Source: Desulfonatronovibrio magnus
GTDB lineage: Bacteria; Desulfobacterota; Desulfovibrionia; Desulfovibrionales; Desulfonatronovibrionaceae
Assembly (NCBI RefSeq): GCF_000934755.1
Contig: NZ_JYNP01000016.1
Location: forward strand, 62,001 to 126,000
DNA: 64,000 nucleotides
Reading direction: 5' to 3'
The notes under the pieces were generated by a model that had not been told where the DNA came from, did not search any database, and saw nothing but the letters and a program-made list of their open reading frames with translations. How positions within the stretch are numbered: the stretch's first letter is position 1; each line of letters begins with the position of its first letter. Below, one piece after another: positions 39,527 through 48,491 of this stretch. Position numbers and translations under genes: made by a program.

Positions 39527-42100
39527 TTTAAAAGAATAATTACCTCTCAAAAACTCATCAGCATACCAGCGAAGCTCGCTGTCGTTATTAAGAATTGTAT
39601 CCAGAAGCCTGATGGAGCCCAGAAGTCTGCCGATTATGTCCAGTTTTTCCCTGGTTCTTGATTCATCATATTTTTTCATTTCAGCCATGAGCATGTCTCC
39701 CTTATGCTCAACCCGAAAACCCATCTTTTTCAGGATCAAGGCAATGAGCGTGGCTCGTCTGGTTCTCTGCTCAGGATCTTCTTTCCCACCTTTGAAAGAG
39801 AGCTTGATGTAGTTGTCATTGATTCTGGGGGAGCAAAAAGAATCTATGGTTACATACTGGTGTCCCAGACGAAGATTAAAGTTTACATATTCGTCTGAAA
39901 TAATTGCATAGTTGGGAGTGCTGAGATCAATTTCCCTGTCAGGGTCTCCGGATATTTTTTCCCAGAAAGCGGCTTTCAGTCCTTTGACTTTTTTTCTCAA
40001 ACGTCCCGCCCACTTGACCTCTTTATAAGACATGCCGTTAAGTAATGCCTTGAATGGGCTGGATGTGATATCTCTTTTGGTAACTTTCATTTTCCCCGGT
40101 TCAAGTGCTGCCCCGCCCCCAAGGTCAAGGAAATAAATATTGAGAGGCAGGGAAGTCTTCAGTCTGACCGCCATGTACTTTCCCCGTCCCTGAATGTCGT
40201 CGCCCAGTCGAAACATCTCCCGCATGGCCATTTCATGGGCAAAGCGGACAATGTCATGCAAGGTGATGCATCCCTCTGGAGTGAAGTTTTCAGCTGCAGG
40301 GTCCACAAGTTTCAAGGGAACGATCTGTTTGAGGGTCTTCTGGACTGTCTTGTATGCCGGACTGGATTTCATCAGATTAGGCCTTGGCCTTTCCTTGAGA
40401 ATGTTTTCAACCCTGCCCTTGAAGACTATTCTTCTGGATGCGTCCAGGGTGATTGTTTCATAAGGCTCAATGGCCTGGGTGCCCGTTGAGGTGCCCACAA
40501 GGGTGGGGATACCAAATTCTCTGGCAACAGACGCCATGTGGCCGGTTACGCTTCCAACATCGGTGATGATGCCCTTAACCCTGGACATGGCAGAAACATA
40601 AAGGGGCGAAGTCTGAGGCGCCACCAGGATGGAATCTTGAGGGATGTTTGACAGGTTGTGCTCAGATTCAAGCACATAAGCAGGGCCGCTGGCAGTACCT
40701 GGAGAGGCGGTCATTCCCCCGGCAAGGACAATTTCATGTTCCTGATCGTCAAAGTCACGGTCCAGGGCATTGATGGGGCTTTCCTGCATTGCTCTGTAAA
40801 GAGGCCTGGCCTGCAGTACATAAGCTTTTCCTTTTTTGTCCACAGCCCATTCCATATCCAGAGGCCAGCCAAAATGTTCCTCGAGACGCAAACCGAATTC
40901 AACCAGGCAGGCGATATTTTCAGGACTAAGGCAAGGAACAGCCGCATCAGTTTCAGGCACAGGGACGGTTTTCAGATCATATTCGCTGTCCATTACCATC
41001 ATCTGATCCTTGACAGCGATTTCTTCCATCATAATACTTCTGTCTTCTTTGGAAATCCTCCAGTAATCAGTAGGCATGGAGCCATCCACCACACTAACCC
41101 CAAGCCCCCAGTTGGCATTAATATAAATATCATCAACATCAGCATTGTTGGGGTCTATAGTGTACAGACAACCGCTTGCCCTTGCGTCCACCATTACTAA
41201 GCAAAGAACACTCATCAGAACATCAACATCCCTGTAACCGATTTTTCTGCGATAAAAAACTGCCCTGGGATTAAAAGTGCTTGCCACTACTTCTTTATAG
41301 GCCCTTAGTGCATTAGACATTGAGACATTGAGCACAGATGAGTGCTGACCTGCAAAACTGGTCCCCTCAGAATCCTCTCCTGTAGCACTGCTCCTGAAAG
41401 CCAGCCTGATATCATCTCCCAGCCTGTCCTGCAGTCTGGAAATCTCTCTTTTAATGGATTTGTCTAAACCAGTGGGAATTCTTGCATCCATAATAATACT
41501 TTGAATGCGGTTGCAGGCTTTTTCCAGATTCTCGGTATCATCAGGATCTAAGCCTTTCATCTCATCCCTGATCATGGAGTAAATTTCAGCCTGTTTGAAA
41601 AAATGATGGCAGGCAAATGCGGTAATGGCAAAGCCCTGAGGAGTTGGCAATTCAGCTCTGTTGGAAATTTCTGCCAGGTTTGCTGCTTTGTTTCCCACCT
41701 GAGGATGATTGTCGTTGGTAAGATTTTCCAGCGGTATTGTCCATGAGGATTTGTCCAACTTTTTTTTCGTGGCCAGATCACTGATTATCTCAGTTCCAAT
41801 ACGTTCTGTGGCAGAAAAAATACCCTGATACTTTCCGTTGGAAATGGCGTTGAGATCCTCACTTATATCATAAACAACACTCACCAGCTTCTCACACTGC
41901 TCCACAACTTCATCATAGTCAAAAGGCTTCGGTTCAATAAGAAGATTTTCCAGATCGTTTATCAGGGACAGAGCCTTATTATTTCCTGCAAGCAGGCTAG
42001 TGAAATAGTCATACTTCTTTTTGACATCAGCATCGTCAACATCCTCAATTTTCATGCGGATTTTTAAATTGTCCAGAACGTATTCAATGGCTTTGCGCAT
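39518..42100 (-). CDS. PEP-synthase-like phosphohistidine protein with novel C-terminal domain (copy 1)
   Basis: An 860-residue protein. Residues 1-105 are helical and unfamiliar. About 120-435 is a PPDK/PEP-synthase ATP-grasp domain (FRSSATGEDSEGTSFAGQH, DMEWAVDKKGKAYVLQARP). About 455-570 is the swivelling phosphohistidine domain, with H521 in DVGSVTGHMASVAREFGIP, where PEP synthase has GGxTxH. The C-terminal barrel that binds PEP/pyruvate is missing; 571-860 is a different domain (LHDIVRFAHEMAMREMF, GHQYVTIDSFCS). It should autophosphorylate from ATP but cannot make PEP; the acceptor is unknown. It is convergent with the first CBS/DASS pair and divergent from the pseudo-receiver gene. The paralogue is at 45906. 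Confidence 0.85.
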   Translation of the reverse strand: MRKAIEYVLDNLKIRMKIEDVDDADVKKKYDYFTSLLAGNNKALSLINDLENLLIEPKPFDYDEVVEQCEKLVSVVYDISEDLNAISNGKYQGIFSATERIGTEIISDLATKKKLDKSSWTIPLENLTNDNHPQVGNKAANLAEISNRAELPTPQGFAITAFACHHFFKQAEIYSMIRDEMKGLDPDDTENLEKACNRIQSIIMDARIPTGLDKSIKREISRLQDRLGDDIRLAFRSSATGEDSEGTSFAGQHSSVLNVSMSNALRAYKEVVASTFNPRAVFYRRKIGYRDVDVLMSVLCLVMVDARASGCLYTIDPNNADVDDIYINANWGLGVSVVDGSMPTDYWRISKEDRSIMMEEIAVKDQMMVMDSEYDLKTVPVPETDAAVPCLSPENIACLVEFGLRLEEHFGWPLDMEWAVDKKGKAYVLQARPLYRAMQESPINALDRDFDDQEHEIVLAGGMTASPGTASGPAYVLESEHNLSNIPQDSILVAPQTSPLYVSAMSRVKGIITDVGSVTGHMASVAREFGIPTLVGTSTGTQAIEPYETITLDASRRIVFKGRVENILKERPRPNLMKSSPAYKTVQKTLKQIVPLKLVDPAAENFTPEGCITLHDIVRFAHEMAMREMFRLGDDIQGRGKYMAVRLKTSLPLNIYFLDLGGGAALEPGKMKVTKRDITSSPFKALLNGMSYKEVKWAGRLRKKVKGLKAAFWEKISGDPDREIDLSTPNYAIISDEYVNFNLRLGHQYVTIDSFCSPRINDNYIKLSFKGGKEDPEQRTRRATLIALILKKMGFRVEHKGDMLMAEMKKYDESRTREKLDIIGRLLGSIRLLDTILNNDSELRWYADEFLRGNYSFKSN

Positions 42101-42523
42101 AGTGTGGGCCTTTATAGGACCTGAAAAAATTCAGGTATAAAAAATCACAGGCAATTTCAGTCGCACCTGCATATCTGTATGGTTGATTTGACTAATAAAC
42201 ACTAACTTAAAGTGCTTTGAAAAGCAACACAATCTTGACAGAAAACAGAAATATCGTACCCACATGTGTCATTATGAATCACAGGCAGGGAACGATTACA
42301 GAACTAAATGAAACATACAGGCAACACTTACATGTCCTGCTTTCACATAAGACCTTGAATTTATTTAACATATATTCTGGCATACAGATTGCTGACTATA
42401 TACTTGACAAAGGAGAGGTTGGGGGTGGTTGGATCTAAATGATCATTTCCATATTGTCCAGTTACTCACAAGTTTGGTGGGATTTCAGGGCAAGAAGCCT
42501 GTTAATGACACACTGAGCAAATA
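42101..42523. other. Gene-free divergent region between PEP-synthase-like copy 1 and the pseudo-receiver
   Basis: AT-rich, 423 bp. It contains a possible frame of 73 codons at 42217-42438 that I do not believe codes, as it has no ribosome site and an odd composition. It must contain promoters for the two divergent genes. Confidence 0.5.
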
Positions 42524-42901
42524 ATGAAGCAACGCAATATAATGATTCTCGATGAAAGCAGGAGATTCTGCAAAGTTCTGGCAAGAACCCTCGAAGAAAG
42601 AGGGTATTATGTTGCTGCAGTTTTTTCATGGGAAGAAGTTGAAGAGCATGCTTGCAGGATGCCAATCGATATCATCCTTCTCGTTGTTCAGGACGTAAAC
42701 ACTTCAAACTTATCCCAACTGAGCATTTTAAAGAAAATGTCTCCTGCAGCAGAAGTGATTGTTATCAGCCCCCAGTATGATCAGGCTGTTTCCATGGAGG
42801 CTATGAAGTATGGGGCACTGGACTATTTTTTCATGCCGCTGAATGTGGAAGCACTCTTTCAATCAATGGATCAATCACTTAATGATAAGATATTCAGTTG
42901 A
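42524..42901 (+). CDS. Pseudo-receiver: receiver-fold protein lacking phosphoacceptor
   Basis: A 125-residue receiver-fold protein that aligns end to end with the neighbouring receivers. The phosphoacceptor Asp is Val54 (IILLVVQD in place of VVVLDVRM), the conserved Lys is Met104 (YFFMPLN in place of YLMKPCD), and the acidic pair is D10/E11. The Thr is Ser82. It therefore cannot use the normal phosphorylation chemistry. Secondary structure looks intact, which suggests selection as a binding module and not decay. It precedes the second CBS/DASS pair and is divergent from the first PEP-synthase-like gene. Confidence 0.8.
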   Translation: MKQRNIMILDESRRFCKVLARTLEERGYYVAAVFSWEEVEEHACRMPIDIILLVVQDVNTSNLSQLSILKKMSPAAEVIVISPQYDQAVSMEAMKYGALDYFFMPLNVEALFQSMDQSLNDKIFS

Positions 42902-42934
42902 TATTATTACCCATTGAACAATTTAACCAAATTA

Positions 42935-42970
42935 ACAGGCCCAGAGCCACATGCTAAGGGCTAAACTATA
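42935..42970. repeat. End fragment of a family A-like palindrome
   Basis: GAGCCACATGCTAAGGGCTA followed by AACTATAC resembles the right end of the 27159-27299 element (GTGCCACATGCAAATGGCTA). Only one end is present. Confidence 0.5.
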
Positions 42971-42992
42971 CTAAAAACAATTGGAGGATGAA

Positions 42993-43550
42993 ATGGAAAA
43001 GACCAAGGTTTATGAATTGACTGCTCCCATAAAAGATTTCCCAAGAATAAGCGAAGAAGCAAATTTTGCTGAAGCTGCAAAGGCCCTGCATCAGGCACAG
43101 GAGAACTACTTATCTGGGAAAGGCAAGCAGAGAATTTTGCTTGTTGAGAATAAGCAGGGAAAAATTTTGGGTAAACTCTCACCCCTGGACTTAATGCGCG
43201 GCTTGGAACCACAGTATCACAGGCTTGCTGATGTCAGTAAAAGTGCTTTTGTGGCCAATTACGAATATGTGATCAAAAGCATGAGAGAACAAATGTCCAT
43301 TCTGGAAAAGCCTTTGAATGACTTATGCCGGAAGACAGGTGAATCAAAGGTCAAAGACTTTTTGAAACCAGTAATAGAGGCTCAGACCATCAAAGCCCAA
43401 AGCAGTCTGAACGAGGCCTTACATAAGTTTATTGTTGGGAGATTTGACTCATTATTCGTTCTTGATGGTGAGAAGTTGACGGGTATTATCAAGTTTTCAG
43501 ATCTTTATGCTGAAATTTATATGACTATTGTTGAGGAGTGTAAGTTGTAG
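42993..43550 (+). CDS. CBS-domain pair protein 2
   Basis: 185 residues from ATG 42993, with GGAGG 5 bases upstream. It is a paralogue of the CBS protein at 36808, with matching motifs: RILLVENKQGKILGKLSPLDLMRGLEP around the first CBS unit and VGRFDSLFVLDGEKLTGIIKF around the second. It likely binds an adenine nucleotide and adjusts the adjacent transporter, whose gene starts 100 bp downstream. The gap carries a heptamer array and a REP-like fragment. Confidence 0.85.
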   Translation: MEKTKVYELTAPIKDFPRISEEANFAEAAKALHQAQENYLSGKGKQRILLVENKQGKILGKLSPLDLMRGLEPQYHRLADVSKSAFVANYEYVIKSMREQMSILEKPLNDLCRKTGESKVKDFLKPVIEAQTIKAQSSLNEALHKFIVGRFDSLFVLDGEKLTGIIKFSDLYAEIYMTIVEECKL

Positions 43551-43561
43551 TTGTAGTTGAA

Positions 43562-43597
43562 AAAGTTTTAAGTTTGAAGTTTTAAGATTTAAGATTT
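43562..43597. repeat. 7-bp tandem repeat (AAGTTTT/AAGATTT-type)
   Basis: About five heptamers, the reverse complement of the CTTAAAA family. It is followed at 43612-43632 by a REP-like ATTCCGGAAAAAGCCGGAGTC. Lies between the second CBS and DASS genes. Confidence 0.8.
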
Positions 43598-43649
43598 GTA
43601 ACCATTCAGCAATTCCGGAAAAAGCCGGAGTCCATACATGGAGGATAAT

Positions 43650-45095
43650 ATGTCAGAGAAGACAATCAACAATAATCAGGGTGAGTTGATAATTGATGAG
43701 CATCCTGAATCCCCTCAGCAATCAGGAAAGAGCATCATCATTAAGTCGGTGATTGCTGCAGCCCTTGGACTTTTTGTGTGGCTGCTGCCGACTCCTGAAA
43801 ATTTAAGCCCTGAGGGCCACAGACTTCTGGCCCTGTTAACAACAGTGATAATATTGTGGGTTACAGAAGCTATTCCCATAGGCATTACTGCTCTGTGCGT
43901 CGGCGGTGGCATGATCATGTTCGACATAGTAGGGCGTAATGAAGCCTGGACCCCGTATGCCAACTCAGCAGTTATGTTTGTTCTGATGATCATTATGTTC
44001 GGCGTTGTTCTCAATGAGGTCGGGCTGGCCAGAAGGCTCATGTATTATCTGCTTAAGTTTGCTGGAACCGGGGTGAAGCGTCTGAGCTTTATTCTGGCCA
44101 TTGGCTGCACAATGATGGCTACCATATTTCATGATGCCACTGTAACCGTAATCATGGTTTTTGCCTTTGTACCGGTGTTTATGGCTATGGGCCTTAAGCC
44201 TGGCCAGGGACACAGTCTTCCCAAGTTTTTCATTATTCTCATTCCTCTTGCTGCCTCGGCCGGAGGTTTCGGAACGCTTCTCGGCGGAGGACGAAACCCT
44301 CTGGCATTAGAGGTTCTGTATCAGTTTTCAGATGGAGCCATAACCATAAGTTTCCTACGGTATATGATTATCCAGTTCCCCATAGCCATTCTCACTGCTC
44401 TCGGAACCTGGCTTGTGCTCTGGGTATTATTCAGACCCAAGGAAAAAGAGCTCGCTGGGGTAAAGATGGATGCCCCGGGCCCCATGTCCACCAAAGAACT
44501 TGGCGTCCTGATAGTTTTTATTAGCACTTTTGTGCTCTGGTTTATGGGCGATATTACAGGCTGGCACGTCAGTGTTCCTGCTGTAATTGCCATGGTAGGT
44601 TTCTGCGCGCCAGGATGGATTTCATTTAAGACTATCTGCGACAAGTTTCCATGGGAATCATGGATCGTGTTCGGAGCAGGTGTTTCTCTGGGTATGGCTA
44701 TGCTCAGTACAGGAGCAGGGCTTTTTCTTGCAGAGGCCTTTCTTCCGCTTCTTGACGGCAGGAGCTCATTTGTAACTTTTTACGGATTCGGCTTTTTTGG
44801 TTCTTTCCTTTCCAGCCTCATGAGTAATTCAGCAGCAGTGGCCCTGACCTTGCCCATTACTTTGCCCATGGCTGATATGATGGGGCTGTCTCCAACTGCA
44901 GTTGCTCTGCTCTCACCCATGACAACTTCATTTATCATGCTGGTGATTGGCTGTCCTCCGACAATTATTGCTTACAGTTCCGGGTATTTTACCCAGGTTG
45001 AATTCATCAAGGTTGCAGTACCCTGGTGTCTGATCCTGCTGGTTGTTTGTGTTATTTGTGTAATGTTTTACTGGCCATTGCTGGGATTTATCTAA
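43650..45095 (+). CDS. DASS (SLC13-type) anion:Na+ symporter 2
   Basis: I start at ATG 43650 (481 residues), with GGAGG 5 bases upstream; the ATG at 43638 overlaps that site. The sequence is closely similar along its length to the transporter at 37430, including LLPTPENLSPEGHRLLALL, GGGRNPLALEVLYQF and GCPPTIIAYSSGYF. It has a different hydrophilic N-terminus of about 35 residues. It should couple anion uptake to Na+. The partners are the CBS protein upstream and a receiver downstream. Sulfate is my favoured substrate but is not proven. Confidence 0.88.
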   Translation: MSEKTINNNQGELIIDEHPESPQQSGKSIIIKSVIAAALGLFVWLLPTPENLSPEGHRLLALLTTVIILWVTEAIPIGITALCVGGGMIMFDIVGRNEAWTPYANSAVMFVLMIIMFGVVLNEVGLARRLMYYLLKFAGTGVKRLSFILAIGCTMMATIFHDATVTVIMVFAFVPVFMAMGLKPGQGHSLPKFFIILIPLAASAGGFGTLLGGGRNPLALEVLYQFSDGAITISFLRYMIIQFPIAILTALGTWLVLWVLFRPKEKELAGVKMDAPGPMSTKELGVLIVFISTFVLWFMGDITGWHVSVPAVIAMVGFCAPGWISFKTICDKFPWESWIVFGAGVSLGMAMLSTGAGLFLAEAFLPLLDGRSSFVTFYGFGFFGSFLSSLMSNSAAVALTLPITLPMADMMGLSPTAVALLSPMTTSFIMLVIGCPPTIIAYSSGYFTQVEFIKVAVPWCLILLVVCVICVMFYWPLLGFI

Positions 45096-45272
45096 TGCGG
45101 GCTGTGCCCACAACTTACCTTAAACAAGGAACGTTAAGCTGGGGCGATAACTTGACTTTTCAGGCTGAAGGCTGAAGGCTGAAGAATTCGGATCTTGGCC
45201 CTTTTTGCTCTTGTCAATGTCAAAGTTAAAACAGTTCTTTTTTTGATGCAGGGTTGAGGTGATAAGTTACTT
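45093..45272. repeat. Intergenic repeat, family D copy 3
   Basis: Same block order as 35936-36103: TAATGCGGGCTGTGCCCACA, GGGGCGATAACTTGACTTTT, three GGCTGAA units, TTGCTCTTGTCAATGTC and GATAAGTTACTTAG. It begins at the DASS 2 stop codon and ends 72 bp before a receiver gene. Confidence 0.87.
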
Positions 45273-45343
45273 AGAAGCTCTATAGTTCAAATCAAAACTA
45301 CATATAAATAGAGAATAAATGTATTCTGTGGAGGTGAACAGGA

Positions 45344-45796
45344 ATGGAAAATTATTCAGACATGAAGATTCTACTGGTGGATGACGAGGAAAGATTTAGA
45401 AAAACCCTGAACAAACGACTGCGGGAAAAGGGATTCGATGCCGCTGATGTTGAAAGCGGAATTAAGGCGTTGGAATATCTTAAAAAAAGCAGTGTAGATG
45501 TAATGGTTCTGGACATCAAGATGCCGGAAATGGACGGCATTGAAACTTTGTTAAATGTCAAAAAGGTTAGTCCGGGAACTGAAGTCGTTCTATTGACCGG
45601 CCACGGTACAGTGGATACAGCCATTCAGGGAATGAGGGCCGGAGCCCATGACTACCTCATGAAGCCCTGCGAAATTGAGCTCCTGATAGACAAGATTGAG
45701 AGAGCCTATGACGTGAAGAAGGAGCGGGACGAGCGAATTAAAAAGGCTGAGGAGAGAAGCAGGTTAGACAAACTTGAGAAAGCGGTAAGGTTCTAA
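45344..45796 (+). CDS. Single-domain response regulator (receiver 2)
   Basis: 150 residues. Acidic pair D13/D14, phosphoacceptor D57 (MVLDIKMPEMDG), T85 (LLTGHG) and K107. The tail is a charged coil ending AEERSRLDKLEKAVRF, almost identical to the tail of the receiver at 48882. No output domain. A terminator follows, so the second module ends here. The tail is long enough to form a helix that docks to a partner. Confidence 0.93.
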   Translation: MENYSDMKILLVDDEERFRKTLNKRLREKGFDAADVESGIKALEYLKKSSVDVMVLDIKMPEMDGIETLLNVKKVSPGTEVVLLTGHGTVDTAIQGMRAGAHDYLMKPCEIELLIDKIERAYDVKKERDERIKKAEERSRLDKLEKAVRF

Positions 45797-45845
45797 GCTG
45801 TTTTTACAGAACTGTTCATGTCAGTTTTTTGCATCACTATAGAGA

Positions 45846-45870
45846 GGGGCTGCTGGACAGCAGCCCCTTT
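45846..45870. terminator. Terminator between convergent receiver 2 and PEP-synthase-like copy 2
   Basis: GGGGCTGCT (45846-45854) pairs with AGCAGCCCC (45859-45867) across a GGAC loop, followed by TTTC. The short T run suggests moderate strength on the plus strand; upstream AGAGA gives little for the minus strand. Confidence 0.65.
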
Positions 45871-45905
45871 CAAAAAAATCGGGATGATGCTGGATGCTGT
45901 CTTGA

Positions 45906-48491
45906 CTATTTATGTCCTGCAGGTTCGCTGGTAAAGGTATAGTTTCCCTTCATAAACTGCTCAACATACCAGTCAATTTCCTGATCGCTGGAAAGTACCA
46001 TGTCCAGCAGAAGTATCGAGCCCAGCAGACGTCCAATGTGGTCAAGCCTGTCTCCCAGTCTTTTACAGTCATATTTTTTCATTTCCCCTCTGACCATATC
46101 GCCGTTAAGCTCAACCCGGAAACCAAGCTTCTTCAGTATGGCACCGATTAAGCCAGCCCTTCTAGTTCTGCGCAGTACATCTGCAGCACCGCCCTTGAAA
46201 GAAAAGGTAATGTAATTATCATTAACGAACTTAGAGCAATAGGCATCAACAGTAACATAATGATAGCCAAGACTGGCATTAAAGTTCAGATACTCTTTTG
46301 AAATGATGGCGTAATTGGGCCTGCTCATGCGGGTTTTGGGGCCTGGTTCTTCCATAACCTTTTTTTTCATTATTGAAGCAAACTCCATCATGTCTAAATC
46401 TGCAGGAGTTGCCCAATGGACGTTTTCATTAAACATTCCTGTAAGGAGAGCTTTAAATGGCATGGACAGGATATGTCCCGGAGTTGCCTTACTTTCAGGA
46501 GTAATGGATTTGAGCCCCCCGCCGAGATCAAGTATTTCTATTTTCAGATCAGGGTCTGTGTCTAAGTGTGTACTTCTGTATCTTCCTGTGCTGATGTCCC
46601 GACTCAGGTTAAACATTTCCCGCATGGCCATTTCATGTGAAAAACGGACTATATCATGGAGCGTAACACAGCCTGCGGGTATAAAATTGCATTTTTTGGG
46701 ATCAATCAGGTTCAGGGGAATGATTTTTTTAATAGTTTTATGAACCAGTTTCCAGACCGGACTATCCTTCATCAGATTTACTGGTTTAGCCTGTCTGAGC
46801 AATGATTGTATTTCACCACTGTAAACCTTTTTACGGGTAGCATCTAAAGTTATGACCTGGTAATTTGGTATGAGTTTTGTGGCATTGCTGGTGGCTACCA
46901 GGGTTGGAAGTCTGAATTCCCGGGCAACTGAAGACATATGACCCGTTACACTGCCCACATCGGTAATAATGCCTGATATTCTTGACATAATGGATACAAA
47001 GCGGGGCGAGGTCTGAGGAGCGATGATTATAGCTCCCTCAGGAACAGCAGATAGATTGTGATCCGACTGAACATGATAGGCCGGGCCTGTTGCCGTACCT
47101 GAACAAGCAGTCATGCCTCCTTCAAGAATGAGGTCGTGATGCGACAGATCATGCTCTATGGATTCATCATCTTCGTAATCTTCCTGAATCCGATTCAAAG
47201 GTCTTGCCTGAAGCATGAGTACTGTCCCATCCTTGTCAACTGCCCACTCCATGTCCACAGGCCAGGAAAAATGTTTTTCAAGCTTAAGGGCATAATCAAC
47301 CAGCGTTTCTATCTGTTTCTGGTTAAGACATGGTGCATTTTGAAAATCAGCAGGAACTTCCCTGGTGACAATGCCCTGCTCCTTGTCCATAATAATCATT
47401 TCTTTTTTGAGCTTAATTTCGCTGCTGACAACTTTACCGGACTCTCTGCTGAAGCGCCAGAAATCAGTTGGCATTGAACCATCCACCACGCTTACCCCAA
47501 GCCCCCAGTTTGCACTGATATACAGATCGTCATCCTGTTCACTGGTGGGATTCACGCTGTACAAAACCCCACTGCTTGCTGAATCAACCATAATTAGACA
47601 CAAAACACTCATGACCACATCAGTGTCGCGGTACCCCTTGCTGCGTCTGTAAAATACTGCCCGAGGATTAAAAGTGCTGGCAACCACTTCTTTGTAAGCC
47701 TGGATAATGCTGTCCGGAGGAACATTGAGCAGGGTGCTGTGCTGTCCTGCAAAGGAAGACTCTGAGTCCTCTCCTGTGGCACTGCTGCGTACAGCCATTC
47801 TTATAGTGCTGCCATGCTTTTGCTGGATCAGGCCAAGCTCTTGCATTATAGACTCTTCCAGATCCCGGGGAAGTGGGGCAGACATGATTGCTGCCTTGAT
47901 TTCGGCACAAATGTTATTTAACTTTTCTGTATCTGAAACACTTAGGTTTTTGAGCTTCTTCTTTACAAGCTCGCTTATACCGCCCTGCTTGAGGAATTGG
48001 TGGCATGCATATGCTGTAATGCTGAAACCTGAAGGGGCAGAAAGTCCCACCCTGTTTAGGACTTCTCCCAGGTTGGCAGCTTTACCCCCGACTTCGTAAT
48101 ACTTGTCACGGGTAAGATCTTTGAGGGAAATGGCCCATTCTGCACTTTCCAATTCTCTCTTGTCCATAAATTCATGCAGAATGGATATGCCGATTTTTTC
48201 AGTAGCCTCAAATAGTCCGGAATATTTACCTCCTGAAATGGCATTAACATCTTCAGAAATATCATACACAGTACTGATGAGCTGTTCGCACTGGGACACA
48301 ATCTCATTGTAGTCAAAAGTTCTGTGCTCAAGAACCAGATCTTCAAGAGAGCTGATAAGCACCAGAGCTTTATTGTTGTTAGCGAGAAGGCTTTTGAAGT
48401 ACTCATATTTTCGCTTAAATAAAGCATCTTCAATACTGTCGAAGTTTTTGCGCTTTATTTTGCTGATCAAAAAGTCCAGAAAACCGGACAT
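45906..48491 (-). CDS. PEP-synthase-like phosphohistidine protein with novel C-terminal domain (copy 2)
   Basis: An 861-residue paralogue of the protein at 39518, with the same layout: helical N-terminus (1-105), ATP-grasp domain (about 120-432, AVRSSATGEDSESSFAGQH and LMLQARP), phosphohistidine domain with H518 (DVGSVTGHMSSVAREF), and the C-terminal domain of about 290 residues (LHDIVRFSHEMAMREMF, GYHYVTVDAYCSKFVNDNYI). No PEP/pyruvate-binding barrel. The conserved active residues argue for a working ATP-to-histidine phosphotransferase. It is convergent with the second module and divergent from the receiver gene at 48882. Confidence 0.85.
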   Translation of the reverse strand: MSGFLDFLISKIKRKNFDSIEDALFKRKYEYFKSLLANNNKALVLISSLEDLVLEHRTFDYNEIVSQCEQLISTVYDISEDVNAISGGKYSGLFEATEKIGISILHEFMDKRELESAEWAISLKDLTRDKYYEVGGKAANLGEVLNRVGLSAPSGFSITAYACHQFLKQGGISELVKKKLKNLSVSDTEKLNNICAEIKAAIMSAPLPRDLEESIMQELGLIQQKHGSTIRMAVRSSATGEDSESSFAGQHSTLLNVPPDSIIQAYKEVVASTFNPRAVFYRRSKGYRDTDVVMSVLCLIMVDSASSGVLYSVNPTSEQDDDLYISANWGLGVSVVDGSMPTDFWRFSRESGKVVSSEIKLKKEMIIMDKEQGIVTREVPADFQNAPCLNQKQIETLVDYALKLEKHFSWPVDMEWAVDKDGTVLMLQARPLNRIQEDYEDDESIEHDLSHHDLILEGGMTACSGTATGPAYHVQSDHNLSAVPEGAIIIAPQTSPRFVSIMSRISGIITDVGSVTGHMSSVAREFRLPTLVATSNATKLIPNYQVITLDATRKKVYSGEIQSLLRQAKPVNLMKDSPVWKLVHKTIKKIIPLNLIDPKKCNFIPAGCVTLHDIVRFSHEMAMREMFNLSRDISTGRYRSTHLDTDPDLKIEILDLGGGLKSITPESKATPGHILSMPFKALLTGMFNENVHWATPADLDMMEFASIMKKKVMEEPGPKTRMSRPNYAIISKEYLNFNASLGYHYVTVDAYCSKFVNDNYITFSFKGGAADVLRRTRRAGLIGAILKKLGFRVELNGDMVRGEMKKYDCKRLGDRLDHIGRLLGSILLLDMVLSSDQEIDWYVEQFMKGNYTFTSEPAGHK

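Noticed and set aside
40658-41200. Plus-strand 180-codon frame inside the PEP-synthase-like gene
   Set aside because: Antisense to the ATP-grasp domain; biased composition and no ribosome site.
42217-42438. 73-codon frame between the PEP-synthase-like and pseudo-receiver genes
   Set aside because: No ribosome binding site, no recognisable similarity, located in an AT-rich promoter region.
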